64,000 bases of DNA from CAYOEJ01 sp964403015 (GCA_964403015.1 CAYOEJ010000002.1:25104-89103), one strand, 5' to 3'. Shown: positions 1-9,176, numbered from the stretch's first letter. The notes: generated from the sequence alone by a model not told the origin. Numbers and translations: made by a program.

Positions 1-590
1 GGTGACGAAAAGTGTAAGCCGCGTGCTTCCCACGGTCAGACCCAGAAGCGGCACGGTCACGAGCTGGANNNNNNNNNNNNNNNNNNNNNNNNNNNNNNNN
101 NNNNNNNNNNNNNNNNNNNNNNNNNNNNNNNNNNNNNNNNNNNNNNNNNNNNNNNNNNNNNNNNNNNNGTAAGCCGCGTGCTTCCCACGGTCAGACCCAG
201 AAGCGGCACGGTCACGAGCTGGACACCCTGCCACGACATCACGCCAGCGGCAAGAATTTCCCCGGCAAACTTGGCGTACCACGTGAGGTCCCACACGTCG
301 TCGATAACCCCGACCAGACACATAATGCCCGCGCCAATAACAATCGCCCAGGCAGCGGAGCCGAATTCAAACACCTGGCTCAAATAGGGAATTTGCGAAG
401 CTACAAGCAGCGAGACCACAAGCCCGAGATACATCGCGACTCCGCCAAGTCGCGCGACGGGAACCTTGTGTACGTCGCGCTCGCGAATTTTTGTCATAGC
501 GCCCGTAGCCAACGAAATCCGCAGGACCAGTGGAACCAAAATATAGGTCACCACGGCGGCCAGGACCATGATCAGGAGGTAGACTCTCAC
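1..590 (-). CDS. wecA: Undecaprenyl-phosphate GlcNAc-1-phosphate transferase, partial and interrupted by a scaffold gap
   Basis: Membrane enzyme of the WecA/MraY glycosyl-1-phosphate transferase family, which loads a sugar-1-phosphate onto the lipid carrier to start envelope polymer synthesis. The visible 140 residues show several membrane segments, the conserved HKVPVARLGG stretch (residues 41-50) and the acidic GVIDD motif with Asp97-Asp98. It starts with GTG at 590, overlapping the tsaC stop by 4 bp (GTGA). The 3' part runs off the left edge. The 100-N gap at 69-168 interrupts the frame, but removing it with one copy of the flanking 55-bp duplication restores an open frame reading on through TLFVT. 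Gene order matches mycobacterial rfe/wecA, where the ATP synthase operon comes next. Confidence 0.88.
14..223. repeat. 55-bp direct duplication flanking the scaffold gap (assembly artefact)
   Basis: Positions 14-68 and 169-223 are the same 55 bases in the same orientation, with only N between them. An exact match ending at both contig tips is what a de Bruijn assembler with k=55 leaves. It is not a biological repeat. Confidence 0.9.
69..168. other. Assembly gap (100 N), apparently false
   Basis: A run of exactly 100 N, a conventional placeholder length. The 55 bases before it (14-68) are identical to the 55 bases after it (169-223), so the contigs overlap and nothing need be missing. Confidence 0.95.
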
Positions 591-1231
591 GGCCTCGCCT
601 CAATGGGCGCAATCTGGCGCAGGTCTTCAAGTGAGATCGCGCCCGCGCGGACCACGTCGATCACGTAATCGCCATTCTTTGGCGTGAACCGCAAAATCGT
701 GGAGGGGACCCCCCCGTCGCACTCGCCGTCGTCGAGATAGACGCTGACGGCATCCCCCAGCTGACTTTGAGCGTCCGTAACGTTGGTAGCGGGAGGATGT
801 CCAGTGATGTTTGCACTCGTAACTGCGAGTGGCCCCACGGTGCGCAACAGTTCGAGGGCGACGGCGGAATCGGGCATTCGCAGCGCAACCGTTCCGTTGG
901 TTTCACCCAGATCCCAGCCCAGATCGTCTCGGGCAGGGAAGATGAGGGTCAGCGCGCCGGGCCAGTATCGTTCAATGAACGTCGAGGCAATGTCCGGCAG
1001 TTCTTCAACGAGATCGCGAGCTTGCTCCACCGAGGCAACGAGTACGGGCGGTGGCATGGCACGGGTACGGGACTTCGCCATGAGAAGTCTGGTCACGGCG
1101 TCGGCAGAACGAGGATCTGCACCGATGCCGTAAACGGTGTCGGTGGGCAGGCAGATGACCTCCCCGCGTTCTATTGCCTCGTGGGCTGCGCGGATAGCTG
1201 GCGCGAGATCGCGGCAATCGTAAACGCTCAC
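587..1231 (-). CDS. tsaC: L-threonylcarbamoyladenylate synthase (TsaC/Sua5/YrdC family)
   Basis: Makes threonylcarbamoyl-AMP from threonine, bicarbonate and ATP, the first step of the t6A modification of tRNAs that read ANN codons. The 214 residues match a single-domain YrdC protein: PTDTVYGIG near residues 29-37, a basic KSR at 53-55 in the nucleotide pocket, and a TSAN motif in the second half. It lacks the extra C-terminal domain of long Sua5 forms. It overlaps prmC by 4 bp and wecA by 4 bp, so the three are probably translated in a coupled way. The prmC-tsaC-wecA order is the usual actinobacterial one. Confidence 0.93.
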   Translation of the reverse strand: MSVYDCRDLAPAIRAAHEAIERGEVICLPTDTVYGIGADPRSADAVTRLLMAKSRTRAMPPPVLVASVEQARDLVEELPDIASTFIERYWPGALTLIFPARDDLGWDLGETNGTVALRMPDSAVALELLRTVGPLAVTSANITGHPPATNVTDAQSQLGDAVSVYLDDGECDGGVPSTILRFTPKNGDYVIDVVRAGAISLEDLRQIAPIEARP

Positions 1232-2085
1232 GTATCCTCCTGTGCCAAGTCCGCCTGCAGATCAAGCGGCTTTTGGGCGTATAACCAACGGTCTCGGCCA
1301 GCCAAATCCTGCCCGGTTCCTACGTTCACAAACCTGTGTGCCGCCGCTCGTAAGGCCTCGCCCTGATCATCAGCATGTTCCATGACGAGGATACCGCCCG
1401 GTCGCAGTAGCGCGAAAGCACGCTCGACCAATTGCTGCGGAATGTCTAGCCCATCCGGGCCTCCGCCATAGAGTGCGCCAGCGGGATCGCGCAGCACTTC
1501 CGCAGATAATTCGTGGTGCGGAGGAACGTAGGGCGGATTGCAGATCACTAGGTCCGCATTGCCGAGCAGCTCTTCGAATTCGGTGCGTGCATCGCCTAGG
1601 GCAAGCGTGACAAGATTTCCGTAGGTTTCGTTGTTCTCGCTGGCCGCTTCAAACGCGATCTCGCTCAGTTCCACTGCGAAGACACGCGCTTGCGGATACT
1701 CAGTCGCAATAGAAATCGCTATCGCCCCTGAACCCGTACATAGATCGACGACGACGGGCGCCGGTTTGCCCATTCGCTTGAGCGCGGTGAGTCCGGCTTC
1801 AACCACCATCTCAGTTTCGGGACGGACGATGAAGACTCCGGGGCGGGAAACAAGCGTGAGGTAGCGGAACCACATCGTTCCGATGATGTGTTGCAGCGGT
1901 TCACGAGCCGCGCGCCGCTCAACCGCAGCGTCAAATGCACGTGCCTCGTCCGTCGTCGGCGAGTCTGTTCCCACCGGAACACTGCCCGCTACAAATTCAG
2001 CAAGTTCCCTAGCGTCATTCAGCGGGGAGGCTACGCCCGCCGCGGCTAAACGCTCCGCGGCCGCCGCGATGCGGCCCGACCACAC
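1228..2085 (-). CDS. prmC: Release factor glutamine methyltransferase PrmC (HemK)
   Basis: Methylates the glutamine of the GGQ motif in release factors 1 and 2, using S-adenosylmethionine. The 285 residues contain an N-terminal helical substrate-binding part, the SAM loop DLCTGSG (residues 114-120) and the catalytic NPPY motif (183-186). Its substrate gene prfA lies directly upstream, and the two share one base at 2085, so modifier and target are co-expressed. Length is normal for the family. Confidence 0.94.
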   Translation of the reverse strand: MWSGRIAAAAERLAAAGVASPLNDARELAEFVAGSVPVGTDSPTTDEARAFDAAVERRAAREPLQHIIGTMWFRYLTLVSRPGVFIVRPETEMVVEAGLTALKRMGKPAPVVVDLCTGSGAIAISIATEYPQARVFAVELSEIAFEAASENNETYGNLVTLALGDARTEFEELLGNADLVICNPPYVPPHHELSAEVLRDPAGALYGGGPDGLDIPQQLVERAFALLRPGGILVMEHADDQGEALRAAAHRFVNVGTGQDLAGRDRWLYAQKPLDLQADLAQEDT

Positions 2086-3197
2086 TATTTCTCCCCAGCC
2101 TCATCCGCAGCCGATTCGAGGCGCTCGGCCTCGTCCATTTCGCGCAGTGATGTGATGACCGCTTCGAGATCTCCACCTAGGACGGCATCGAGGTTGTGTG
2201 CCTTGTAGCCGGTGCGATGATCCGCAATGCGGTTCTCGGGGAAGTTATAGGTGCGAACACGCTCGGAACGGTCTACTGTTCGAACCTGTGAGCGGCGCTG
2301 ATCAGCTTCCTTCGCGGCCTGTTCTTCCAGCTGAGCCTGGCGCAGTCGGGCCATTAGCACGCGCATTGCGGACTCGCGGTTCTTGATCTGGGATTTCTCG
2401 TCCTGCATCGACACCGTGATTCCCGTAGGAAGGTGGGTGATGCGAACGGCCGAGTCAGTGGTGTTCACGGACTGACCGCCGGGGCCGGAGGAACGGTAGA
2501 CATCGATGCGCAGATCGTTGTCGTGGATCTCGACCTCGTCTGGCTCATCCACCTCGGCGAACACGAGCACGCCCGCTGCGGAGGTGTGAATGCGCCCCTG
2601 CGATTCGGTTTGCGGAACACGCTGGACGCGGTGCACGCCGGCCTCGTACTTGAGATGAGCCCACACGCCGTCCGCAGGATCTTCTGGCACACTCTTCGCC
2701 TTCACGGCCATCGAAACATCCTTGTAGCCGCCAAGCTCTGTGTCGGTAGCAGAAAGGATCTGTGTTGACCATCCCTTTGACTCTGCATAGCGCTGGTACA
2801 TGCGCAGCAGATCCGCGGCGAACAGCGCCGACTCTTCGCCACCTTCACCAGCTTTGACTTCGACGATGGCATCGCGGCTGTCGTCGGGGTCGCGAGGGAT
2901 CAGGGCGTCACGCAGTTCTGCCGCCGCGGTAGCAACGTCCTGCTCTAGACGCGGAAGTTCCTCGGCAAACATCTCGCCGTCTTCGCCGCCCAGCTCGACG
3001 ATCTCCCGCGTTTCCTCAAGGTCTTGGGATGCCTTCTGCCAGCGTTGGTAGCGGCCAACAACGCGACCAAGTTCGGCGTACCGACGGCCAAGTGAACGCA
3101 GCCGATCTGGCTGCGAGGCAATCTCCGGCGACGACATTTGCTGCTCGATCTCGCGATGCTCGGCAAGCATGGCTTCGGCGGCGGGGAAACTGGTCAT
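2085..3197 (-). CDS. prfA: Peptide chain release factor 1
   Basis: Recognises UAA and UAG in the ribosomal A site and triggers hydrolysis of peptidyl-tRNA. The 370 residues carry the catalytic GGQ at 240-242 and the codon-recognition tripeptide PQT at 195-197, the RF1-type PxT rather than the SPF of RF2. The N-terminal third is the helical domain 1. The ATG at 3197 is preceded by a modest GGAG. Its own modifying enzyme prmC follows without a gap. Confidence 0.96.
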   Translation of the reverse strand: MTSFPAAEAMLAEHREIEQQMSSPEIASQPDRLRSLGRRYAELGRVVGRYQRWQKASQDLEETREIVELGGEDGEMFAEELPRLEQDVATAAAELRDALIPRDPDDSRDAIVEVKAGEGGEESALFAADLLRMYQRYAESKGWSTQILSATDTELGGYKDVSMAVKAKSVPEDPADGVWAHLKYEAGVHRVQRVPQTESQGRIHTSAAGVLVFAEVDEPDEVEIHDNDLRIDVYRSSGPGGQSVNTTDSAVRITHLPTGITVSMQDEKSQIKNRESAMRVLMARLRQAQLEEQAAKEADQRRSQVRTVDRSERVRTYNFPENRIADHRTGYKAHNLDAVLGGDLEAVITSLREMDEAERLESAADEAGEK

Positions 3198-3287
3198 TGT
3201 TTAAACTCCAAGCTGGGTAGTGGTTGAACTACCGATGGGTGGTTAGTGGCGGCTGGCCGTTGAATCCTACGTGCGGATCGGATACGT

Positions 3288-3322
3288 CAAACGCCGGTAC
3301 AGAAAAACCGTACCGGCGTTTG
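3288..3322 (-). terminator. Hairpin terminator after rpmE
   Basis: A perfect 13-bp inverted repeat (3288-3300 and 3310-3322) with a 9-nt loop, just past the rpmE stop. On the minus strand only a short T run follows, so it may act as a stem-only terminator. Confidence 0.75.
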
Positions 3323-3331
3323 GAAGTAAAG

Positions 3332-3541
3332 CTACTTACGCTTACCGTAGCGAGCTTCGAAGCGTGCCACGCGGCCACCGGTATCAAGAATCTTCTGCTT
3401 GCCGGTGTAGAACGGATGGCATTCGCTGCACACGTCTACGCGGAGAGTATCCTCGCCGAGCGTGGAGCGGGTTTCGAACTGTGCGCCACAGGTGCAAGAT
3501 ACCTGCACGGGCGTGTACTCAGGGTGAATTCCCTGCTTCAT
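3332..3541 (-). CDS. rpmE: 50S ribosomal protein L31 (bL31), zinc-binding form
   Basis: A 69-residue large-subunit protein. Cys16, Cys18, Cys38 and Cys41 form the zinc-ribbon set that marks the C+ type; the zinc-free paralogue used in zinc starvation lacks these. The start at 3541 has a strong AAGGAG 6 nt upstream. It lies between rho and prfA, as in most actinobacteria, and has its own hairpin behind it. Confidence 0.96.
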   Translation of the reverse strand: MKQGIHPEYTPVQVSCTCGAQFETRSTLGEDTLRVDVCSECHPFYTGKQKILDTGGRVARFEARYGKRK

Positions 3542-3696
3542 AATTACTCCTTGGATCGTTTAGTGCCCTGGGTCCACAGCGCGCTATGTCCGCATGGGCG
3601 AACCGTAGCTTGCGTTGTGCGGCGAAGTGGTGAACCAGAAGCCGACGGTCAATTGAAACATATTTACTCTGGAAGTTGCAGGTTCCGTGAGGAAAT

Positions 3697-3725
3697 GCAC
3701 GGGCAGCGAGAAAGGCCGCCCGCGC
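3697..3725 (-). terminator. Probable terminator after rho
   Basis: As RNA from the minus strand, the 11-nt arms at 3725-3715 and 3707-3697 pair fully if two G-U pairs are allowed, around a 7-nt loop. The hairpin starts just after the rho stop and has no good T run. Confidence 0.55.
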
Positions 3726-3732
3726 ATCCCAA

Positions 3733-5601
3733 CTACTGCTCTTCGATACCCTGCATTCCGCGTACAACCGACATGAAGAACTGGGCGTTCGACTCGGTCT
3801 TGCGCAGGCGGCCCAGCAGGAAGTCCGATGCTTCTTGAACGTCCTGGTTGCCAAGGGCGCGGCGAAGATGCCAGATAATCTTGAGTTCCTCGGGGCTGAG
3901 CAGCTGCTCTTCGCGGCGAGTACCGGAGGCGTTGATATCCACCGCAGGGAAGATACGGCGATCTGCGAGCTGACGCGAAAGACGCAGCTCCATGTTGCCG
4001 GTTCCCTTGAACTCTTCGAAGATCACTTCGTCCATCTTCGATCCAGTCTCCACGAGCGCGGATGCCACGATCGTGAGCGAGCCACCGTTTTCGATGTTTC
4101 GCGCCGCACCGAAGAACTTCTTAGGCGGGTAGAGTGCACCGGCATCCACACCACCAGAAAGAATTCGGCCCGACGCCGGGGCTGCCAAGTTGTAGGCGCG
4201 GGACAGACGCGTCAGTGAATCCAAGAGGATGACGACGTCTTGGCCGAGCTCAACTAGGCGCTTTGCACGCTCGACTGCCAGTTCGGCAACGATCGTATGA
4301 TCGGAGGCCGGGCGGTCGAAGGTGGAGGCAATAACCTCGCCCTTGACCAGACGCTGCATGTCCGTCACTTCTTCAGGGCGCTCATCGACGAGAACCACCA
4401 TGAGGTGAACGTTCGGATTATTGTTCGAAATCGCCATGGCGATCTGCTGCATCACTACGGTCTTGCCGGCCTTTGGCGGCGATACGATGAGGCCACGCTG
4501 GCCCTTGCCGATCGGAGCGACGAGGTCGATCATACGTGTGGTGAGCGCCTTCTGGGTGGTCTCAAGACGCAGCATTTCCTGCGGGTACAGCGGTGTGAGC
4601 TTGTTGAACTCTGGACGCTCTGCCGCATCCTCGATCGACAGGCCATTAATCGTGTTGACCTCAACCAGCGGGTTGTACTTGTGCTGACGACCCCTGTTAT
4701 TGCCGTCATTGGTACGAACCGATCCCTGGATGGCATCGCCACGACGAAGCGCGAACTTCTTGATGATCTGCTGCGATACGTAGGCGTCGTTCTTGCCCGG
4801 CAGGTATCCGCCAGTACGCAGATAGGCGTTATTGCCGTCAATGTCTAGGATGCCAGCGACAGGAATGAGCACGTCATCATCGCGAACCTGGTCGTTGCCG
4901 CCCTGATTTTGACCCTGGCTACGATCGCCTTGGTTACGATCGCCCTGATTGCGGTCACGGCGGTTGCGGTCGCGGCGGTTGCGGTTGCGCTCGCGTCGGT
5001 TGTTGCGGCCACGGTTACGGTTCGAATCATCGTCGTCACCGCGGTGATCTTCTGCCCGACGCTCGGCTGCTTCACCCAGTGCGTCAAGTGCTGCCTGCTT
5101 CTCCTCCGGAGTCATATCTTCCGACTGATCCGAGCGGCGGTTGCGAGTGCGGTTGCGCTGGCGGTCGTCGTCTCGGCCATCATCCGAGCGGCGATTGTGA
5201 CGACGACGATCGCCGTCCTGCTCGCCAGAGTCCCGGGACTCGTCCGAGCTGTCATCGTTCGAACGATCACTGTCCGAGCGGCTGTTGCTCGAGCCGCGCT
5301 CGTCCCGATCCTCGCGCCGATCGTTGCGGTTACTTCCACCCTCGTCGTCTGAGCCACGGCCACTGTTGGGGCCCCGGTCATTGCGCTCGCGGGACGGTGG
5401 GGTCTCACCGGCATTGGTCTCGGCCTTGTCAGTCCGTGCGGACTGGGGAGCTCCGTTGCCCTTAATCGCCGCAACATAGTCGGCTTTACGGGACTTTGGC
5501 GGCATCGAGATACCCATCGACGCCGCAAGCTCTTTAAGCTCCGGCAAGCGCATTGCAGACAGAGCTGGCTTACGGCCGGAGGTGGTTGGAGTTTCGCTCA
5601 C
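3733..5601 (-). CDS. rho: Transcription termination factor Rho, with a long disordered insertion
   Basis: Hexameric RNA-dependent ATPase that ends untranslated transcripts. I take GTG at 5601 as the start, with AGGAAGG just upstream, giving 622 residues. The N-terminal Rho_N helix bundle covers about 14-48. A very polar stretch rich in Arg, Asn, Asp, Gly and Gln (about 50-245, with RDRN/GDRNQ-type repeats) follows, then the cold-shock-like RNA-binding domain and the ATPase with P-loop PPKAGKT near 374-381. E. coli Rho has about 420 residues; such insertions are typical of actinobacteria and are thought to add RNA binding. An in-frame ATG at 5673 would add 24 residues but lacks a ribosome-binding site. 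Confidence 0.95.
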   Translation of the reverse strand: MSETPTTSGRKPALSAMRLPELKELAASMGISMPPKSRKADYVAAIKGNGAPQSARTDKAETNAGETPPSRERNDRGPNSGRGSDDEGGSNRNDRREDRDERGSSNSRSDSDRSNDDSSDESRDSGEQDGDRRRHNRRSDDGRDDDRQRNRTRNRRSDQSEDMTPEEKQAALDALGEAAERRAEDHRGDDDDSNRNRGRNNRRERNRNRRDRNRRDRNQGDRNQGDRSQGQNQGGNDQVRDDDVLIPVAGILDIDGNNAYLRTGGYLPGKNDAYVSQQIIKKFALRRGDAIQGSVRTNDGNNRGRQHKYNPLVEVNTINGLSIEDAAERPEFNKLTPLYPQEMLRLETTQKALTTRMIDLVAPIGKGQRGLIVSPPKAGKTVVMQQIAMAISNNNPNVHLMVVLVDERPEEVTDMQRLVKGEVIASTFDRPASDHTIVAELAVERAKRLVELGQDVVILLDSLTRLSRAYNLAAPASGRILSGGVDAGALYPPKKFFGAARNIENGGSLTIVASALVETGSKMDEVIFEEFKGTGNMELRLSRQLADRRIFPAVDINASGTRREEQLLSPEELKIIWHLRRALGNQDVQEASDFLLGRLRKTESNAQFFMSVVRGMQGIEEQ

Positions 5602-5655
5602 GAGGTTCCTTCCTCGGGACCAAGAATCAGTGCGATTTGGTCGTGTTGTTATTGA

Positions 5656-5673
5656 TTGACCATATGAGGTCAA
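5656..5673. promoter_or_regulatory. Palindrome upstream of rho
   Basis: Inverted repeat TTGACC-N6-GGTCAA, about 55 bp before the rho start. It could be an operator or a hairpin in the rho leader; on the minus strand its first half also resembles a -35 box (TTGACC). The rest of the 188-bp gap to thrB shows nothing else I recognise. Confidence 0.35.
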
Positions 5674-5789
5674 GACATGGAGTGAACAGCCAAAAAATTA
5701 AAGGGGCTACGAAAACAAGCCAGTACTCGGGATGAACCGTCGAGCTGCTGTTCGAGATAAGCATACACAATCATTGCAATTGTAGAAAG

Positions 5790-6677
5790 CTAAAGCAGGC
5801 GCGCACCATCAACCTGTGACGAGCGCACCACCGCAAAACCCTGGGCGCCAAGAATCTTCGCCATCCGATCGTCGACCTCAGCAAAAACAAGGATCGACGG
5901 CCCCGCACCCGAAATAACAGCCGGCCAACCGGCGTCGCGCAGCGCTCTGAGCACGTTCGAACTATGTTTCATAGCGTCCGCACGGTAATCCTGGTGCAGC
6001 CTGTCCTCGGTTGCGGCGAGCAGCAGCTCGGGCTGACGCGCGAGCGCGTGAACCAAAAGTGCCGTCCTGCCAGCGTTAAAGGCCGCATCCGCATGCGAAA
6101 CGGTCGGTGGCAGTGCCGCGCGAGCCTCCGACGTCGGCAAAATTTCTCGCGGAACCAGCAGGGTGGTCTTCACCTTGGGCGAGACGTCCAGCCGCGTGGC
6201 CTGCACGTGCTCGCCGTCGTGCCATGACACCACCGCGCCACCGTAGATGGCGGGGGCCGCGTTATCCGGGTGTCCTTCGAAGTCAGTGGCGATTTCCAAC
6301 ACCGTCTGGTCATCAAGAGCTTCCGGGTGGTCAATTAGTCCGCGAACGAGCATGATCCCGGCGACGACGGCGGCCGCCGACGATCCCAGTCCCTTCCCGT
6401 GCGGAATGTTGTTCCGGCTTACGAGCTCGATGCCACCGCTCGGGGCGTCAACATAGCTGAGCGCGGTGTGCATCGCTCGCACAATGAGGTGCGAATCATC
6501 GCGCGGCAGGGAATCGTGGCCCTCCCCCAACACGGTCACCCGTGTGGTTCCCATGGTCATCGTGACCGATACTTCGTCCCACAGATCGTGGGCCATGCCC
6601 ATCGAGTCAAATCCGGGGCCAAGGTTGCCCGACGTTGCCGGCACACGCACACGCGCGTGGTCCTTGATAAATCGCAT
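5790..6677 (-). CDS. thrB: Homoserine kinase
   Basis: GHMP-family kinase that phosphorylates homoserine with ATP, the step before threonine synthase. The 295 residues contain the ATP-binding loop with PHGKGLGSSAAA (residues 92-103), the N-terminal VPATSGNLGPGFDS segment, and a C-terminal GAGPSIL motif. It is the last gene of hom-thrC-thrB, one base after thrC, in the order in which the pathway enzymes are often encoded in actinobacteria. Confidence 0.96.
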   Translation of the reverse strand: MRFIKDHARVRVPATSGNLGPGFDSMGMAHDLWDEVSVTMTMGTTRVTVLGEGHDSLPRDDSHLIVRAMHTALSYVDAPSGGIELVSRNNIPHGKGLGSSAAAVVAGIMLVRGLIDHPEALDDQTVLEIATDFEGHPDNAAPAIYGGAVVSWHDGEHVQATRLDVSPKVKTTLLVPREILPTSEARAALPPTVSHADAAFNAGRTALLVHALARQPELLLAATEDRLHQDYRADAMKHSSNVLRALRDAGWPAVISGAGPSILVFAEVDDRMAKILGAQGFAVVRSSQVDGARLL

Positions 6678-6678
6678 G

Positions 6679-7779
6679 CTATAAGCCTAGCGCGGCAACA
6701 GCGGCGTCGAGGGTTGGCGCGATCGGCGTGATGTCGATGTTCCGGTCCCCCAAAGCCGTGGCGGTGTCTTTCAGTCCATTTCCGGTCACTGTACAAACAA
6801 TCTTTGCACCTGCTGGCACCTTGCCCGCCTCTGCGGCTTTGAGAAGACCGGCGATAGAGGCAGCGGACGCCGGCTCCACGAAGACGCCGACTTCTGCTGC
6901 AAGAACAGCTTGCGCGCTAAGAATTTCGTCGTCGGTAACGCGATCGATCCAGCCGTGCGAATCGTCGCGAGCAGCCTCTGCGTACTTCCACGACGCAGGG
7001 TTACCGATGCGAATGGCGGTTGCGACAGTTTCTGGGTCGTCAACGACGTGGCCAAGCACCAGCGGCGCTGCACCCCAGGCTTGGACTCCCCACATCTGTG
7101 GGACCTTTGTGGCAACCGGTTCAAGATGGAGCGCGTCTTCGTCGATGGACGCCAGCGTGGTTCGACCCGCGTACTCGTTGTATCCCATCCAGTAGGCCGT
7201 AATGTTTCCGGCGTTGCCAACGGGCAGGACATGGATGTCCGGGGCGTCCCCGAGCGCGTCCACGATTTCGAAGGCAGCGGTCTTCTGCCCCTGCAGACGA
7301 TAGGGGTTCACGGAGTTGACGAGGGCAACTGGCTGCGTATCCGTCAGATCTCGGACGATCTGGAGACAGTCATCAAAGTTTCCATCCACGGCAACCAGCT
7401 TGGCTCCGTGGACGATGGCCTGCGCCAGCTTTCCAGCCGCAATCTTGCCCGCGGGCAAAATGACCGCACATTCAAGGCCGGCAGCCACAGCATATGCGGC
7501 CGCCGACGCCGATGTATTGCCCGTAGATGCGCAGGCTACGACCTTTGTATCGGTCGCCTTCACCTTCGAAATCGCCGTCGTCATCCCGCGGTCTTTAAAC
7601 GAGCCGGTCGGGTTGGCGCCCTCAACCTTCACGTAAACCTCGGCTCCGGTACGGTCATTCAGCGCCGGTGCGGGGACTAGGGGAGTCCCGCCCTCGTAGA
7701 GGGTGACAACCGGATCTTCGGATGCAAAAGGCAGTCGCTCGCGGTACTCGTTGATGAGACCTTGCCACTGGTGAGCCAT
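6679..7779 (-). CDS. thrC: Threonine synthase
   Basis: PLP enzyme converting O-phosphohomoserine to threonine. The 366 residues include the PLP-lysine motif GSFKDRG (Lys62) and fold-type-II glycine-rich phosphate-binding loops. It is the short class seen in actinobacteria and Bacillus, without the N-terminal extension of the E. coli/yeast class. The start codon overlaps the hom stop by one base and has GGAGG upstream. Confidence 0.96.
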   Translation of the reverse strand: MAHQWQGLINEYRERLPFASEDPVVTLYEGGTPLVPAPALNDRTGAEVYVKVEGANPTGSFKDRGMTTAISKVKATDTKVVACASTGNTSASAAAYAVAAGLECAVILPAGKIAAGKLAQAIVHGAKLVAVDGNFDDCLQIVRDLTDTQPVALVNSVNPYRLQGQKTAAFEIVDALGDAPDIHVLPVGNAGNITAYWMGYNEYAGRTTLASIDEDALHLEPVATKVPQMWGVQAWGAAPLVLGHVVDDPETVATAIRIGNPASWKYAEAARDDSHGWIDRVTDDEILSAQAVLAAEVGVFVEPASAASIAGLLKAAEAGKVPAGAKIVCTVTGNGLKDTATALGDRNIDITPIAPTLDAAVAALGL

Positions 7780-9089
7780 TAGTCTTCCTCCACTCGGAAC
7801 AGTCGGACAATGTGATCAACGGAATCCAGCTCGCCAAGAGCCTCCACTGTCCGTCGCACATCGGATTGCTTTGCCCTGTGAGTCGTTATCGTCAAGTATG
7901 CAAGGCCGCCGTCGTCCTCGTCAGCAGATTGATCAACCGAGGATTGACGCAATTCCAGAATCGAGACACCACACTGCGCAAGCAATTGAGAAATCTCGGC
8001 GAGCGTCCCGACCTCATCTCGTACGGCGATGGTCATGAAGTACCGTGAGACGGACTCGTCCGGCGCCAGCAGCGGCACATCGCCAAACAGGACCTCGAGC
8101 GGAGCTCGTCCACCTTGGACCCTCTTTGATGCAGCGGCGACGACGTCGGAAAGCACAGCCGACGCCGTGGGCGCACCTCCCGCACCACGCCCGTAGAGCA
8201 TGAGCCTATCGGCCGCAGCCGCCTCGATCACGATCGCGTTGAACGAGCCACCCACTGAGGCAAGAGGGTGTGCTTGGGGAACCATCGACGGATTCACGCG
8301 CACCTCGATCCCGTAGGCACCGTCGTCGTCCACCAGTCGAGCCGTGGCGATGAGCTTAATGACATAGCCTGCGTCCTTAGCCACAGCGATGTCAGCTGCG
8401 GTAATGTCGCGGATGCCGTGAACGTGGACATCGTCGAGACTCACCCGCGTGTGAAAAGCGAGGGAAGCCAAGATTGCCGCTTTGGCGGCAGCGTCGAATC
8501 CATCGACGTCGGCGGTGGGGTCAGCTTCGGCGAATCCCAATTCCTGGGCCCTCGCCAGAACCTCGGCGTAGTCGAGACCCTTCGTGGTCATCTCGTCGAG
8601 GATAAAGTTTGTGGTTCCGTTCAATATTCCTTGCACGGCGAGAACCCTGTCTCCCGCAAGCGATTCGCGCAACCCGTATACAACGGGAACTGCGCCAGCC
8701 ACGGCCGCTTCGTAGTAGACATCAACGTTCTTTTCAGCGGCAGCTTCGTAAATCTCTGGCCCATGAGCGGCTAGGAGCGCCTTGTTTCCAGTGATAACTG
8801 AGGCCCCGGCGGAAATAGCTTCGTGGATGAGCGAGCGCGGTGGTTCGATTCCACCAATCAATTCGATGACAAGATCGGCCTGGGAAATGATGGAGTGGGG
8901 ATCGTCTGTGAGAAGAGTCCGGTCGATCGCGGGGTCACGCTCGCTGTCGAGGTTATTCACCGCAATCCCAATAAGTTCGAGCGGTGCTCCAGCTCGAGCT
9001 GCGAGCACGTCCTGTTGTTCCGCCAGCAGCTTCGCTACCGCTGTCCCGACCGTGCCACATCCCAGCAACGCAATCTTGATGCTATCCAT
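7779..9089 (-). CDS. hom: Homoserine dehydrogenase with ACT domain
   Basis: Reduces aspartate semialdehyde to homoserine with NAD(P)H, at the branch to threonine and methionine. The 436 residues begin with the dinucleotide motif GCGTVG (10-15), followed by the catalytic homoserine dehydrogenase domain. A C-terminal ACT domain from about residue 350 (starting near DEVGTLAEISQLL) is where threonine feedback usually acts. No aspartokinase domain is fused. A strong TAGGAGG precedes the ATG, and thrC follows with a one-base overlap. Confidence 0.96.
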   Translation of the reverse strand: MDSIKIALLGCGTVGTAVAKLLAEQQDVLAARAGAPLELIGIAVNNLDSERDPAIDRTLLTDDPHSIISQADLVIELIGGIEPPRSLIHEAISAGASVITGNKALLAAHGPEIYEAAAEKNVDVYYEAAVAGAVPVVYGLRESLAGDRVLAVQGILNGTTNFILDEMTTKGLDYAEVLARAQELGFAEADPTADVDGFDAAAKAAILASLAFHTRVSLDDVHVHGIRDITAADIAVAKDAGYVIKLIATARLVDDDGAYGIEVRVNPSMVPQAHPLASVGGSFNAIVIEAAAADRLMLYGRGAGGAPTASAVLSDVVAAASKRVQGGRAPLEVLFGDVPLLAPDESVSRYFMTIAVRDEVGTLAEISQLLAQCGVSILELRQSSVDQSADEDDGGLAYLTITTHRAKQSDVRRTVEALGELDSVDHIVRLFRVEED

Positions 9090-9176
9090 GATCCTCCTAG
9101 GTTGATCCGAGCCTAAACGCCCGCATGGCTTTACCGGTGCCGGCGTCCGCCACGTGGGAAGAGGCGGCGTCGCAAA

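Noticed and set aside
4880..5010. Short tandem repeats that might suggest a CRISPR or minisatellite
   Set aside because: They are codon repeats for the Arg/Asn/Asp/Gln tract of Rho, with no spacers and the frame kept.
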